This document shows positions 32,608 through 45,219 of a stretch of DNA of 64,000 nt, piece by piece (the stretch's first letter is position 1; the number at the start of each line of letters is the position of its first letter). A model generated the notes under the pieces. It did not search any database, was not told the origin of the DNA, and saw only the letters and a list, made by a program, of their open reading frames with translations. The position numbers and the translations under genes were made by a program. This stretch comes from Aureobasidium sp. EXF-3400 (Eukaryota; Ascomycota; Dothideomycetes; Dothideales; Saccotheciaceae). The stretch spans positions 62,001 through 126,000 of the forward strand of contig SWBL01000127.1 in the NCBI GenBank assembly GCA_024195585.1, in the 5' to 3' direction.

Positions 32608-34260
32608 TGCAGACGAGCGCTCTGTCGTGATGGAAGTTGTGATAGGTGGGAGGAATGGATGTTTCCTGGATTATGATCGCGAGGCCATAGGATGGAAGGT
32701 CAAGGGAGGACTCGTCATGCCTCTTGTCCGATCCGTTTCGGAGAGTCAAGACTCAAGGTCGCTCTTGCCAAACATGGTTTTTCCCTTGACAACTTGGCTG
32801 GTCCGAAACTTTGCCAGACGTCATTCCAGATTTGACCGTTGAGTTCCAAGGCATCGATCTGATGCCGCATACACGTATTTCTCGCGTGACAGCAACAACA
32901 TGTTCTCCATTGGAAAACTCTTTTTTCTTATCGAAATCGCTCGTGCCAGTCCTGCCAATCAGAATCTTTGAGCACGTCTTGGAAGGGTGCAAGAGTGACA
33001 CCTATCGATCCAGTTGTTGATCTACGCATCGTGTTGCCAAGACCGTCGGGCTAGGGTCAGAAGGAAATTACGCGAAGCACCGAGGGACAACCGGATGCTA
33101 ACGGCACACAGAGCAAGAACGAGTTGCAGCGACACATCTTGGAGACTGCAATGCTGTTGTTTGTCAGTCTGAAATAATAAGCATGAATGCTGCTGTCTGC
33201 CAGTCTGCCATAGAGGGGGCATTACGATGGCTAGATACGTCTGGTTAGTCTGACAGACAAATGCTCAGCCTTGGCTTGTCGATATCGTCCTCAAGCGACC
33301 TTGATTGTGGTCGCGTCATGACACAGGTCCTGGTTACGTGTCGCGAATCATGAAAAGTCTCCAGATAGTCGCACCAGGTACAGAAATTACGCGACCACCA
33401 AAGCCTGGTTTGGCCCTCGAATGGGGTCGAAGAAGAAGAAAATGGTTCTTCGTGTATGAGAAAAATAGAGGAGTGTCGGCACTATTGTGGCTGTGTTCGG
33501 CATCCACTGCTGTCAACTCCATTGACTCCACTGACCAACATCCCTCGGAATGACGTTGACTTCCTTCAGCATGTTACTACCAAGCGGCATGGAAGTGCCT
33601 GATTGGACTCAAAGAGTGATTCAGAAGACCAAGAACTACAAATAACAGTAGACTGCCGGGGCGCAGCTCGACTTGTTGAGATCAATAGGTCTGCCTGGTT
33701 GTCAGAATCAACCTCAGCGGACGTATGATATCGCCATAAAGCCTGGCATTGCATGCTCGAGATCAACTACCACGCCTCGATGCCCAGCGCCTTGTTATAT
33801 TCCATCCAAGAGAATGCTCAGACCGGTAAATAGTCGGGCTCATTCGCCGCAAACACGAGAAGTCATTGTCAATCGATCAATTGCAGCACACAACAGCCAG
33901 CTGAACGCCTAGACCGCATGCTCATTTGCAACACACCTTCTTACCTTCCGCGTCGCTCAGACTTTCACGTTCAGACGCTGCTGTGCCTTGAACGGATCCC
34001 TCCTGAGCAGCGAACCCTTGGCAAAGCCATCGAGTCGCTGTCAAGAACAATGAACCTTTCCACAGCTACTTGGCTGTTCTCCTGTACGCGATACTTCTCA
34101 CCTCAACTGACAGTTGTGGAGACGCCTCGATCATCAGCAGTGATGAGGTGATTTGACTTGGCAAGGCAAGAGTCCTAGTACAAAGAAATCTTGTTCCAGC
34201 TGAAGTCAGATCTTAAACAGCATCGGTTTCTGTATTGAATATCGTCGCTCTCCAGCAACA
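32608..34260. other. 1.65-kb region without an intact gene
   Basis: Mostly non-coding. At 32793..33019 on the plus strand a frame just after a TGA reads like protein (LPDVIPDLTVEFQGIDLMPH, then SFFLSKSLVPVLPIRIFEHV) and ends at a stop; it may be an exon or relic of an unrecognised gene. The rest shows nothing. Confidence 0.4.
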
Positions 34261-35961
34261 TGACAGACACGGAAACCCCTTCGCCGGACCATTACCCTGT
34301 GCCGAGGGATGATGAGGAAGGCCTGACTATTCAACGAGATTGGACAGCAGAAGAGGAGAAGAAGGCCAAATGGAAGTCAGTCCGTCTTGGATCATTTCTC
34401 CTCGACACTTTCGTACTTATGCGGTTGCAGGCTTGATCTCATCGTCATACCAATCCTCACCCTTGGCTTCTTCTGTCTTCGTAAGACAACATCCACTGTT
34501 TCCTCCTCCTCGAGAGACTCGAGCTGATCCTTGACCCCAGAGCTCGACCGATACCGACAATTTCATGAAGGATATTGGCATAACTCAAGATCAGTTTAAC
34601 GTTTGCCAGCAGGTTTTATCACTTGGCATCGTCCTATTCGAGATCCCTTCCAACATGATTCTGTACCGGGCCGACCCTGGAAGAAAGTCGACGATATGGC
34701 TCTTTTCCTTCGGCCTCGCCAGTACTTTCCGGGCCTTTCAGAACAACTATGCATCCTTTATTACGACTCGTTTCCTCCTTGGCCTGACCGAGTCTGGCTT
34801 CTTTCCTGGCGGTCTATGGACCATATCTACCTGGTATACGAGAAAAAAGACGGCCAAAAGAAAAGAGTCATGATATTCTACTTTGGCAACCAGTTTGGTC
34901 AGGCTTCGGCCAAGCTTTTCGCATATGGTGTACTCCACATGCGCGGTGTAGCTGGTAGGTCTGGATGGTTTTGGCTATTCGTCCCCATGGATGGCTTTAC
35001 CTGTTTCTGCGGTTTTATCTTTGACTTCTTCCTCCCCGACTCGTTCCGCAATCCCTGCTCGGCATTTTTGCCGAAACGTGCGCTATTTACAGCCAGGGAG
35101 ATTCACGTCCTGAGAAGTCGTGTCTTGCTCGACGACCCAGCAAAGGGCGAGAAGAAAAAGAGAATTGGTCTGACAGCTTTCAAGAAAGCGTTCAGTAATT
35201 GGCGCATATGGGTGCAATTCTTCATCACCTTAACCAACAATGGCCCTTAACGTGCTTTTGATATTTGTGCACCTTCAGTCGTCAATGGCTTCGGCTTTGG
35301 AGGTTTGTCTGCCAATGCTCTAGCAGCAGTCGGTCTGTTCTGGCAGATACCTGTCTCTTACACCTTTAGCTACGTCTCTGATCATTTGTAAGTCTATTCT
35401 ACCAGACTATTGCGAAACTGCATGCTGATAATACTCCAGGTCACGCCGCGGTGAAACAGTTATTGCAGGTCTGAGTATGCATTTACTTGGCTACATCTCC
35501 AATCGCATTTTCACCGAAATTCACAATCGTGGTGCTCGCTATGCTGGCGTGGTCTGGACGCAACCCTTTGGAACCTTTTCTCATCCCCTCAACATCACCT
35601 TAATGTCACTCACCTGCACCGACTCCGAGGAAAGAGCTCTAGCGATGGCCATGGTGATTATGGGAGCCAACATCGCTGATATCTATGGCGCACAGATCTT
35701 CAGAGCAGATGACCGTCCCAGATGCCGAAGAGCATTTAACGTCAATATCGCTGTACTTGCTTCAGTGCGTTGCTTGCGGTGCTGAGGTTCTTGGATGAAA
35801 AGTTCAGGAGAAAGAAGGTCAAGGATACACTGCCGGAGTCAAGAAGTGAGTCGGAAAGGTACGGTGATGGTGTCAACGAGGCAACTTTACCCGCCAGTGA
35901 AAACCCACAGTCGGTCGCTTTGGGTGGACTAACAACTTCGTTTTCACCAGCGGATCCTTGA
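34261..35961 (+). pseudogene. Relic of a Dal5/allantoate-permease-type MFS transporter
   Basis: Starts normally at ATG 34261 with exon to 34375, an intron, LDLIVIPILTLGFFCLQLDR and a second intron. The frame shifts after LDR; next comes DIGITQDQFNVCQQVLSLGIVLFEIPSNM, family-typical. A second shift near 34853 joins WYTRKKTAK to MIFYFGNQFGQASAKLFAYG. After ITLTNNGP the Gln codon is TAA (35248..35250). RAFDICAPSVVNGFGFGGLS follows, then an intron and SRRGETVIAGLSMHLLGYIS. A third shift near 35765 precedes the basic C-terminal tail. Intron positions are preserved, so decay is recent, but the gene cannot make a carrier. Confidence 0.85.
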
Positions 35962-36291
35962 TGGGAAGAGTGATGGTCGCTATCTTTGATTAGTACAACA
36001 CGGTTGACAAGTTGATTCCCGGCAGTGGGTGGAACTGGTTTTGATAGAATGCTTTTTAGGGTCGTGTTGTTCCATGATTTATTTCGTCATCCTTGCGTTT
36101 CTTGATCTGATGCCATTTCTTGTCACCAGATAAGGTGGTCGACATGGCGAGAGCGAGGGGACTTTGAGCTTGCATTTTCGCTTCTCGGAAAACAATTTGC
36201 GCAGCACGACTCTGTGACTTGCAACATTCAAAGCACATCACAAGATTTAATCTGCACCTCTTCAAAGCCTTTCCTCAATTCATACATCATC
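35962..36291. other. Intergenic region
   Basis: 3' region of the MFS relic and promoter of the next small gene; nothing else seen. Confidence 0.4.
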
Positions 36292-36627
36292 ATGACCACT
36301 GTCTGGCGAGATACAACCAGATTGGCCGGCGAGACGATGGTTGTGCGTACGACCCTGCCAAAGCTGCGCGAGCTATGCATAAAGTGGCTATACTGCGGAG
36401 CATGAGCGTGCACAAAAGTCGGCCGAAGAAATCCACGACAAGACAAACTCGGCCGTGTTTGAGCGAGGAGCCGCAGGAGAATATTTCAAGTTCGAGGTCG
36501 GTCTCTCTCTTCTCTTCTTTCTCCTTTTCTGCCACAGGATATGGAATATGCGTGGATGAGAATGGTTGTATTGTTTCTAGGGCTTTCACAACCCGAACAA
36601 GCAGATGCAAGCACCAACGCGTCATGA
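36292..36627 (+). pseudogene. Small (about 100 aa) hypothetical protein read through three frames
   Basis: ATG 36292 gives MTTVWRDTTRL; then RRDDGCAYDPAKAARAMHKVA in a second frame, and YTAEHERAQKSAEEIHDKTN with VFERGAAGEYFKFE in a third. Each switch equals a one-base loss. An intron GTCGGT...CCACAG at about 36499..36537 leads to DMEYAWMRM and an end at TGA 36625..36627. The pieces make one coherent charged protein, so two small deletions are more likely than chance. No family recognised. It could also be two sequence errors. Confidence 0.4.
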
Positions 36628-37953
36628 TCATGACCACACGCATCTCACTCAAAGACAACGAACCACACAAGGAATGCACAAATCACCCTCGAAGGACCCT
36701 ATGCAACCACTTTTTCGGGATCACGACCGCCCGAGCAGCTCATACTGGTTTTGATGAATTTTGTGCGCATCTCCCTAGTAATTCCGGCTGAGCTTTCTTT
36801 TTTTCCGCGGCGAAGCGCGGTCATTGTGCGAGGCACGTCGCCAGATATTACCATCCAGCGATTCTGGTCGTAGACTTATCGGATCGAGCCCGTGAAAGGA
36901 CAAGGCACGGACGACCACTTGGAGTACGAGAAACGAGTGATTAGTGATACTGCTGGTTCATGGTCACCGGTCACAGTTTACAAGCCCATTTGCGCCAGAA
37001 TTGTCCGAGCGTGTTATGGAAAGATTGCTGGATCATCCTTGGCACTCTGCTTGCTCTAGACTTCTCAGGATACAGCTGCATTCAAGCAGACTCATTGTCA
37101 TCGAGTAAGTTTGAGATGTACTGTAGGACGTCCAGCTTGCGTAAGGATTTGCAAGTATATCCGATGGGAGCAGTATCCGCGGCTCTAAAAAATCCTTTGC
37201 GCATCCACTGCGGGCCGTTGGCCACGTTTCGCTATTCACAAACTGGTGCTGTCACCCGGTCAAGCTGTCACGAATCACGAAGATCAAGGAGCAGCACTCC
37301 GTTCTAGTCCACATCAAAGACAGGCCAGGGAAAAATAGCTTGTCGCAAAGTCGAAGGAACCGCTCACCAGAATCGAAAGTTGCTTCTCAGCCACATCACG
37401 CCAGCCGCTGACAAGCTCATCCGGATTGAACCGCCGTAACCAATAGGATAGCTGCCGAAGCCGATCAAGTGCCCGCAACCTTCCCTGTGGAGTGGATTTG
37501 TGGGGTATTAGTTGCGGAGAGAGACAGCTGCAGTCTTTCGCCCAAGATGGTCCTTCAAAGACATCTTTTTTGGATGCCCAACTCCCATGAGAAGACTCGA
37601 GCATCCCGGTACATTCTACTCGATGATCGCTTCATTTATCGACACAGGAGCTCATCTGCCCTCGGAACAACGGAGAGCACCGACGGGAGCGGCAGACCCG
37701 AATAGGTAAGGTACCACTGAGGGTCCTCATTTAGGCTGACCAAGCGACAAAGTATATCTTATCACCTGCAAATCATGGACCCAAGGGGCCCGCCAAGCAA
37801 AAAAGACCGAGCCCCGAATCAAGCACGGTGGCAGCACCTGTTTGGCGATTTTTTGACCTTTGATCAACAGCCTTCCCGGCCACTTGGGTCTTGTTCGCAT
37901 CCGCTCTTGTTTGCTTGCAAGACCCTTCTGCCTTGCAGCGTTCGCCTTCAACA
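36628..37953. other. Region without a supportable gene
   Basis: Several short frames on both strands. A plus-strand stretch near 36895..37010 (KGQGTDDHLEYEKRVISD, then SPVTVYKPICARIV) is protein-like and could be a fragment of something unrecognised. The right end is the promoter of the Zn2Cys6 gene. Confidence 0.35.
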
Positions 37954-40194
37954 ATGGACGAACAGAGCATCAGGTCATCGCAGCGCGTATCTCGGTCGTG
38001 CATCGAGTGCAGCCGAAGGAAGATCAAGTGCGACAAGAAGATCCCGTGCAAGCCATGTGTGCGCCGGAATCTTGCTCACGAGTGCCAGCGGCCCATCACC
38101 CGCGTCAGGGGCATGCTTACAGTGTACGTCCAGGCTTCAACACCGCGTCGTGGAACTGTCCATGTGAACGTCAACTGATTATGTCAGGGCGAGCACTGTC
38201 GACCGCTTGTCGGCGGACAGCGAAGACAATTCCGTCGACCAACTACTCAAGGAACGATGCGCTTTGCAAGCACAAATCGCAGAGCTCGAAACAGCCTTAG
38301 CTCTCTCTAAACCGTGCGGACACGCTCATGGCGGCAAACCCGAACTACACCGCCCGGGTCAGACGCCCGTTCCCGGCTTTGAAGAACTTGTACCTGCGCT
38401 CGAGCAGTTCGATCTCCAAGTGTCGCACGACTCGGATCCCATCACCATGTCGGAGAAAGACATGGCCGACCGTCTGTACGAACCCTCGACTGACCCCGTT
38501 TTCCTCCTGCTGCCATCTAGAGAAATCAGCGAGCAGCTAGTGACGTTTTCTTTGCGCACTCTGGGTTGGCTGCATGGTGCTGTCAACGCGCCCGAGTTTG
38601 TCACGGAACATGAAGAGTTTTGGAACAAGATACACAGCGGCGTTGCCCTCGATGTTAAAGACCGACCATGGCTGGCGTTATACTTTGCCCTCCTGGCAAC
38701 AGGTCTACTCTATCTCGACCCAGAGGAAGTGCCTGCCATATCCGATCTGCCACAGCTGAATCTTCATCAGTATCAGCAGCACGACGAGCTGAGGTATGCT
38801 GTTCATACGTCGCGTCTCTGGTACGAAGTTGCGCTCAAGGAGGTTGAACGTTATGGCTGCTCTGGATCGCCCTCTCTGCGGATTATACAAGCCTTGTCGG
38901 TACTTACACTTTGCCACTCCAACTATGGCGAACCTCAGCGAGAATGGTTGTTCACTGGATGGGCTGCCAGCATCGCGCGTTGTCTTGACATGCATCGTCT
39001 AGGCAGTGAGGTTGCACACTCGCGAAACGTGAGCGCCAGACCCGAGTGGTCATCCTTCGAGAAGCGCGAGCTCGGTCGTCGCGTGTGGTGGACCTATGTC
39101 ATCCGAGACTGGTATGTCAAACCATTCAAATTATGCTGAAATACACGCCTTGAGCTAACCTGATCACCTCTAGGCTAGGCAGTTGGTCTCGCCCACCATC
39201 CATCACACCGGCTAGTTTTTGCTGCAAGTTCTCGACTGAAAACGATGCCAATCACGATGCGATCCTCGAAACCCCTACACACACTTCAAGCCCATCGCCT
39301 CTGGTCTATCAGTCCGTCATGTGTCGCTTATCCTACATCTTTTACATCTACATAAAAGTTAACACTCACCAAAATGCTTCCAAGTTCATCAAAGCACTGG
39401 AGGAAATCGAGATTGTCAAGCGGAATCTACCCTTGCACCTGTCCACAAAATTCCCTGCGAACATCGATGATGAGGAGTGGGAGGCTACACATCCTTGGAT
39501 CACGTTCCAGCGTTATCTCATTAACCACAGTATAGATTTTATGATGCTTAGCATTGCACGCACTCTGGCAATGGGCAACATTGGCAGCGAATCGACTCGA
39601 TATCGCGATGCAGCCATGTCAGCAGCCACCAATATCATTCATAGCTACTTGGCTCCAGTCGCCCGGGTATATAAGCTCGTGTGGACAGTTTCCGCTTCGA
39701 CTGTCGCCGCTGCCGTCTACACCTCCCTGGATATTCTGATGAATTCACAAGATTACACACCTCAGAAGCGACAGGAGCACATCGCGATACTGAAGCAAGT
39801 CATTCAAGAATTAGGCAAATACTCTCACGTCGCGATTCATGCCGCGAAGGGTTCGGCTACAATTCAGAAGCTCATCTCTCGCCTGGAGCAAGACTTTTCC
39901 ATGTCTCATCTTTCGGTCCACGACATTCTTCGCCATCTCACGACTCAAGAGATGCCGTCAACCTCTGCTGGAGGAGTCGCAAATGGATACGTACTGCCAG
40001 CTCAAAGTATGCCGGTTCCTGTCGACGGTTGGAATGAGATGATGGTCGGACATGACATGAACATCCCGCATATGGATCAAGGACATATTGATGGCTTGCT
40101 GGCTCCGTCAGATACGTGGAACAGCTTCATGGAGTTCCCCACATTCCAGGGGCAATCCCAACACCAACACCACCAACAACACTATGCAGGGTGA
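37954..40194 (+). CDS. Zn2Cys6 transcription factor, 704 aa
   Basis: Exons 37954..38123, 38188..39111 and 39174..40194; introns 64 and 62 nt (GTACGT...TCAG, GTATGT...CTAG with a CTAAC branch point), 705 codons in total. The binuclear zinc cluster lies at residues 16-44 with cysteines at 16, 19, 26, 32, 35 and 44 (x2, x6, x5, x2, x8). It is followed by a linker and a heptad helix (LLKERCALQAQIAELETALA) for dimerisation. The fungal-specific regulatory domain shows FSLRTLGWLHGAVNAPEF, FTGWAASIARCLDMHRLGSE and RRVWWTYVIRDW. The C-terminal tail is His/Gln rich. Nuclear regulator; target unknown. A stretch at about residues 455-470 (IFYIYIKVNT) is unusually hydrophobic and may be a retained intron. 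Confidence 0.9.
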
Positions 40195-41390
40195 ATGAAT
40201 TCCACCACACATGTCTTAAGCATTTGCTATTTGGAGCCTGGCTTCAGCTGCCTTGTTGCATCATTGTCCACCGGTCTAAGGTGGTTACTCAGTTGCAGGA
40301 TCTCCTCCAACGTTTGTCAGTGAGCACAGCTTGCATATACGACCTTTTGACCATGCTCGGCAACCAAAACACGTGCAAAAGATACGGCCACGCGATTTTT
40401 GCCATCAGCTCGATATACTGGCGTTGTCCTCGTTGTCGTCGTCGAACAACCTGAAGCGCCGTTCAAGAAGACAACATCAGACTGGCTTGAGAATTTCGCT
40501 CTGGCTAGTGACCAATGGCGCAGCAGTGGCTGCATGATCGTTCGATACCGGAAACTTATCGTTCCGCAAGTCAACAGCTGCACAACAACAATACCATTAG
40601 GTCGTCAAAATCTACATAATCAGAATCCTGTGCAATTCTTAAGAATCAGCAGCGGTCAACAACTGTCGCTACAAATGATTCGAATTGGTCATGCCATGAG
40701 ACCACACTTCAGCCACCTCGTGAGCGACTGTTCAGATCTTTCGGACAATCAGACATCTTCTGACCAAAGATTCAGTTTCAGCATCTTGAGCAATGCCCAG
40801 GCTCAATCTTGGAATGTTGCAACACTCATCTCAAGTTGTCTTTCGATGTCTCATGCTGAGGGTCACTGCTCGTCTTGCAGTCGGCTGGAGACTGCACGCG
40901 GTAAATAGCTTAACTAACCTCATGATTCGATCAAACGAATTTCCAACGAACACACCTTGCAAACACAGACAAGTTGTTACTTCATATGTGACTGAGAATC
41001 AATCTTCTTGCTTCGGGCTTTGCAAGTTCGCAAGCTTTGAAATGATGTTTCAAGCTTCATCAACAGATGCTGCCCAGTTCAACATATCAGGGCTGGCGGA
41101 GCGCAGTCCGTGCCCACCAAGGTCCCGCGGCAGGCCTCGGTGCGGTCGAGAGCGGTTGAGTTCCCTTCCCCCGTAACGACCTACTCCGCGAAGTTTCTCC
41201 TCCACATACCGACGAAAACATCAAGGTCGCTGTATACACATACGAACAATGTTCAGTACTCGTACTGAAGAGATAGCGGCCGAGTGATATTCACTGGCAC
41301 GAGCATTAGGGCTGTCTTTCTTTCAAGCATAATAACTCGTTCGTTTGCTGCTGTAATACTCTGCACTTACGCCCACACCTTTAATCCACC
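40195..41390. other. Intergenic region
   Basis: About 1.2 kb with no protein-like frame recognised on either strand. Confidence 0.45.
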
Positions 41391-41449
41391 ATGCCTGTCG
41401 CACTCCAAGTCGCAAACACACCCACCAAGGTCCCGACCATCGGCGACAA

Positions 41450-42777
41450 TGGATATCAAGGATTTTACCTCCGCAAAGAGATCCTTCCCAAGGGCTGGAA
41501 GTGGTCACGACATCATCGAAGACTTGGCCAAGATGGACTGGTAACTCAGATAATCCGAGTTCCTCTCATGCAATCAGCTGACAAGTGCTCAGGTGTAATG
41601 GCTCGGTTGGTCCCGCACTAAACTCACATCTCGGTATCGTTCAGTGGTTCATCGCCGCCCAACAGCTCCCATCACTCAAAGCCATCGTACCCCGGGAAGC
41701 ATGTGGAGATCTATACAGAGAACAAGTCGTCCGTGGCGGTGCTTGGGATAATAATCTCTTCGAATTCATCATCGAGCACGGCATTCGTGGCAAGAGAGGT
41801 GTCGAGGACTTCAAAGAGATGTAACGTCGCTCTAACACTATGAACCCATACTAGGAAGACAAACGCGCAGAGATCGAGAAGAACAAGATCCCGACCTATG
41901 TCGTTGCTTCCTACTCGAGCTTTGTACACACGATGGGCTCTATCCGTGGCTACATGCAAGTCGAACCAAGAACAAGTGGCTTCGAAGGGATCCCTACCAA
42001 GAATGGTTTGACCTATGGTCTGTCAGAGAGTCGATCGATGAGCTCGCCGAATTCTTCGATCACTTCCTCAAGGGCAAGAACAGCAATTGGCAGGAAACCC
42101 CCAAGATTAGAATGGCATCTCTGCCGTTTGGTGACAAGGAAGCCGTCTATCCTATTGAGGTTCAAGACTTCCCTATCCCTAACACCGACTACAAGAAGTT
42201 GTGTCTCAGCGAGAAGAACAACCTTTTCGAATCAGCACCTGCGGAAAAGAGCGTCGTTTCGTACAACTCGGAGTCAGGAAGCAGTCCTGTCGCTCACGCA
42301 GCATTCAACCTCCGCTTCGACAAGAAGACAAGATTGATGGGCGTGCCAGAGGCAGTGTTGTACATGTCCTGCGATGATCTTGAAGATATGGTCGTTTACG
42401 TCCTGATCCGCAAACTGGACGAAAACGGCAAAGCTATGATCGCTATCAACATTCCTTGGAAAAGATGCCCGTACCCTGATACAGCATCCATCCCCGAGTC
42501 TGATTACAGCAACTTTGGTGATCTACTTCGGATCCACTGGTATGCTGCGCGCTTCTTACCGCAAGACCGACCCTGCAAGAGCGATACACCCTCAATATCC
42601 CTTGCACACCCACGACGAAGTACAAAAGATCACTCCTGGCACAGACGTGGTACCCGCTCGTTGACGAGTTCAAGGATGGAGGACCAAAGAAGCCGCAGGT
42701 GGAGAATAGGAACAAAGGCTTGCACCACGTGCATTTGGGTGGCGAGTATGCAAGTCATGTCATCTTGCCTTTTGTTT
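41450..42777 (+). pseudogene. Relic of an S15-type (CocE/NonD) hydrolase, 5'-truncated
   Basis: The frame is picked up at MDIKDFTSAKRSFPRAGSGH. An apparent intron (41540..41590) follows and then the active-site region ALNSHLGIVQWFIAAQQ, with the nucleophile Ser. After EDFKEM a TAA, then TAG where Trp is expected (PY-stop-EDKRAE). IPTYVVASYSSFVHTMGSIR, then a shift to KWLRRDPYQEWFDLWSVRES, a further shift to MASLPFGDKEAVYPIEVQD, and SESGSSPVAHAAFNLRFDKK of the C-terminal beta-sandwich. Another shift after SDYSN, a deletion, and the conserved end NKGLHHVHLGGEYASHVILP. The first ~120 residues of the family are missing. Dead gene with at least two stops and several shifts. Confidence 0.85.
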
Positions 42778-43286
42778 GAGAGTCTCAAGTCTTGGTCAAC
42801 AACAAATCCATACTCATGACACCATGTCTCCAAGAGATGAGGAAGCCCTTCGAAAATCAGGCGCAGCGAATCAAGCCGCGTTTTGCATGGGTTTGTGCAG
42901 CGGCAATTCGGTGACTTCAACGGATGACCATCAAGCTGAAGTAGCCGATAATCTTTCTCCGTCAGTGCCTCACAACCCATGGGCTCTGCTCCTCGTTCTT
43001 GATGTGTCCGGTCCAATTCGTTGCCTGCTGTAAATGCCCATGACGAAAGGAGGAGGTGCTGCAGACCCCGCATTTCCGTCATGAAAACCATGGAGAAACT
43101 GCGAGGGGTCCCCATACGAGCTCATTTAGCCTGATCTGTTCCGATGCATGACCGATCAGCATGAGCGAATACCAAGCATAATGTGGTAGGAGGAAGCACC
43201 TTACCCAAGATGCTTGGCGATCTGCTTCCAGGTTAAATACAACGTAGGTTGCCCACAATCAATCTATCATCTGTTGCAACATTAAG
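42778..43286. other. Intergenic region, promoter of the GH43 gene
   Basis: No gene seen. Carries a GGCTAAA box on the minus strand (listed separately) and a TTAAATAC-type AT element at about 43233. Confidence 0.5.
43125..43131 (-). promoter_or_regulatory. GGCTAAA box (XlnR/Xyr1-type site) upstream of GH43
   Basis: Plus strand reads TTTAGCC, the complement of GGCTAAA, ending 155 bases before the GH43 start codon. GGCTAA(A/G) is the documented site of the xylanolytic activator XlnR. A single 7-mer can occur by chance, but a second one stands at nearly the same distance in front of GH67. Confidence 0.5.
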
Positions 43287-45061
43287 ATGAAGGCTGTTCC
43301 CCTGTTTGCAGCAGTCAGCTTCGCTGGTCTCAGCTGCTGTCAGCCGGCCAAGCAACAGAACTCTACCATCTACAATCCTATCCTTCCTGGGTTCCACCCT
43401 GATCCAAGTTGCGTCTTTGTTAAGGAATGGGACAACACCTTCTTCTGCGCGACTTCCACTTTCCTTGCTTTCCCCGGCATACCTGTTTATGCGAGCAAGG
43501 ACCTACAGAACTTCAAGCTCATCAGCCATGCTTTCAACAGACCCGAACAACTGCCAGCTTTTGAAAACATCACTGGACAGCAAGATGGCTGGTATGCACC
43601 GACTCTTCGGTACCACAACAATCGATTCTGGATAATTGACTCGTGCGTGGGCTCTGACACAGGTTATCTCAGCACTTCAGACCCCTACAACGATACCGCA
43701 TGGACGGACGTAACCCCTACTGACATCCCTGGATATGATCCCGATTTGTTCTGGGATACTGATGGCACCCTCTACTCTGCTTTTGCAAAGACAGTACTGA
43801 GCGATCCTTTCACCACTGAGATTCATCAAGTCAATATCAGCATGCCTTCTGGAAACACAACTACAGATCGCTTCTTGTGGAATGGGACCAACGTACAGCC
43901 CCCCGAGGGGCCTCACATGATGATCAAGGATGGTTATCACTACTTGTTGTTGGCTGAAGGTGGTACAGCTCAAGAGCATCAGGTGACAATCGGTAGAGGC
44001 ACGTCTGCCCAAGGACCATTTGAATCAGATCCGAAGAATCCTATCCTCACAGCATACAACACCACCGAGTACTTCCAGACTGTCGGCCATGCGGATCTTT
44101 TCCAAGACGCCAATGGTCAGTGGTGGGGTGTCGCGCTTTCTACTCGTTCTGGTCCAGAGTACGAAACTTGGCCGATGGGCAGAGAGACAGTTTTGTACCC
44201 TGCAACGTGGGAAAAGGGACAGTGGCCTGTTATAGGAGGTCCAATCAGAGGCAAGATGCAAGCTCCTCTGCCTCCAGTCAACAAGAACATCCGCGGTACA
44301 GGGGCATTTGTAAGAGATCCTGATTATTACACGTTCCCTTCTGGCTCATCCATCCCATCTCACTTCTCTTACTGGCGCTTCCCTCAGACTCAGAACTATG
44401 CTGTTTCTCCTAACAGTCACCCGAACACCTTGAGATTGCTACCATCTCGTGCCAACTTGACTGGAGATGCTACCTTCGTTCCTACTGATGGCATTACATT
44501 CATTGGTCGTCGACAGACTGATACTCTTTTCACCTACAGTGTTGATGTCGACTACTCACCTTCTGAGATCGGGGAAGAATCAGGTGTCACGTTGTTCCTC
44601 ACGCAAAGCTACCATGTTGATCTCGGTATCGTTCGTCTTAACAAGACTGGCAATTACCTCCGCTTCCGCGCTGAAGGGTCTAATACACCAAACGAAGTTG
44701 TAGTCCCTGTCCCTCAGGAATGGTGTGATCAAGGCATGCATTTGCAGATCCAAGCCTACAACATCACACACTTCTCCTTCTCTGCTGGGCCCAAGTATGG
44801 GCAGATCAAGCAAATTGCTACCGTTCCTGCCACAATTGTCTCCAATGGATTCACTGGTAAGAAGATCATCCTCTGCTGCCATTGTTGCTATTGCTAAAAG
44901 ATTCAGGTTCTTTCGTCGGTGTGTATGCGACCAACAACGGCAATATCAAGGGCAAAACTCCTTCGCACATCAGCAATTGGACTTATCAAGGTCAGGGCCA
45001 GTACATCGGTAACGGCGAGTTCTATCCAAGCAATGGTCAGAAGTCAGGAGCGGGATTTTAG
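43287..45061 (+). CDS. Glycoside hydrolase family 43, secreted (beta-xylosidase / alpha-L-arabinofuranosidase type), 574 aa
   Basis: Exons 43287..44856 and 44907..45061; intron 50 nt (GTAAGA...TTCAG), 575 codons. Signal peptide of about 18 residues (PLFAAVSFAGLSCC). The five-bladed propeller carries the three GH43 acids: Asp39 in FHPDPS (base), Asp153 in GYDPDLFWD (pKa modulator) and Glu207 in PPEGPHM (acid). An Ala/Ser-rich loop and a C-terminal beta-sandwich (FSYWRFPQTQNYAVS, then FIGRRQTDTLFTYSVDVDY) follow, as in the beta-xylosidase subfamilies. Many N-glycosylation sequons. Secreted to release xylose or arabinose from xylan side chains or xylo-oligomers. Next gene on the same strand is GH67, which acts on the same polymer. 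Confidence 0.92.
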
Positions 45062-45197
45062 TATGATGCTTTACGCACGTTCCGTTTAGGTTATCTTAGG
45101 CATGAGCTCGTACATGGGGCTCATCGGTATTTGATATCACAATAGCCAAAATCGACTTGCGAGAGAAAGCTCATGTCATAGCCCGAGATCGACATGA

Positions 45198-45203
45198 CCC
45201 CAG
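45198..45203 (-). promoter_or_regulatory. Possible CreA site (CTGGGG) upstream of GH67
   Basis: Complement of CCCCAG, matches the carbon-catabolite repressor consensus SYGGRG, 17 bases from the GGCTAAA box. Short and common motif. Confidence 0.25.
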
Positions 45204-45219
45204 ACTCGAGAATTGCATA

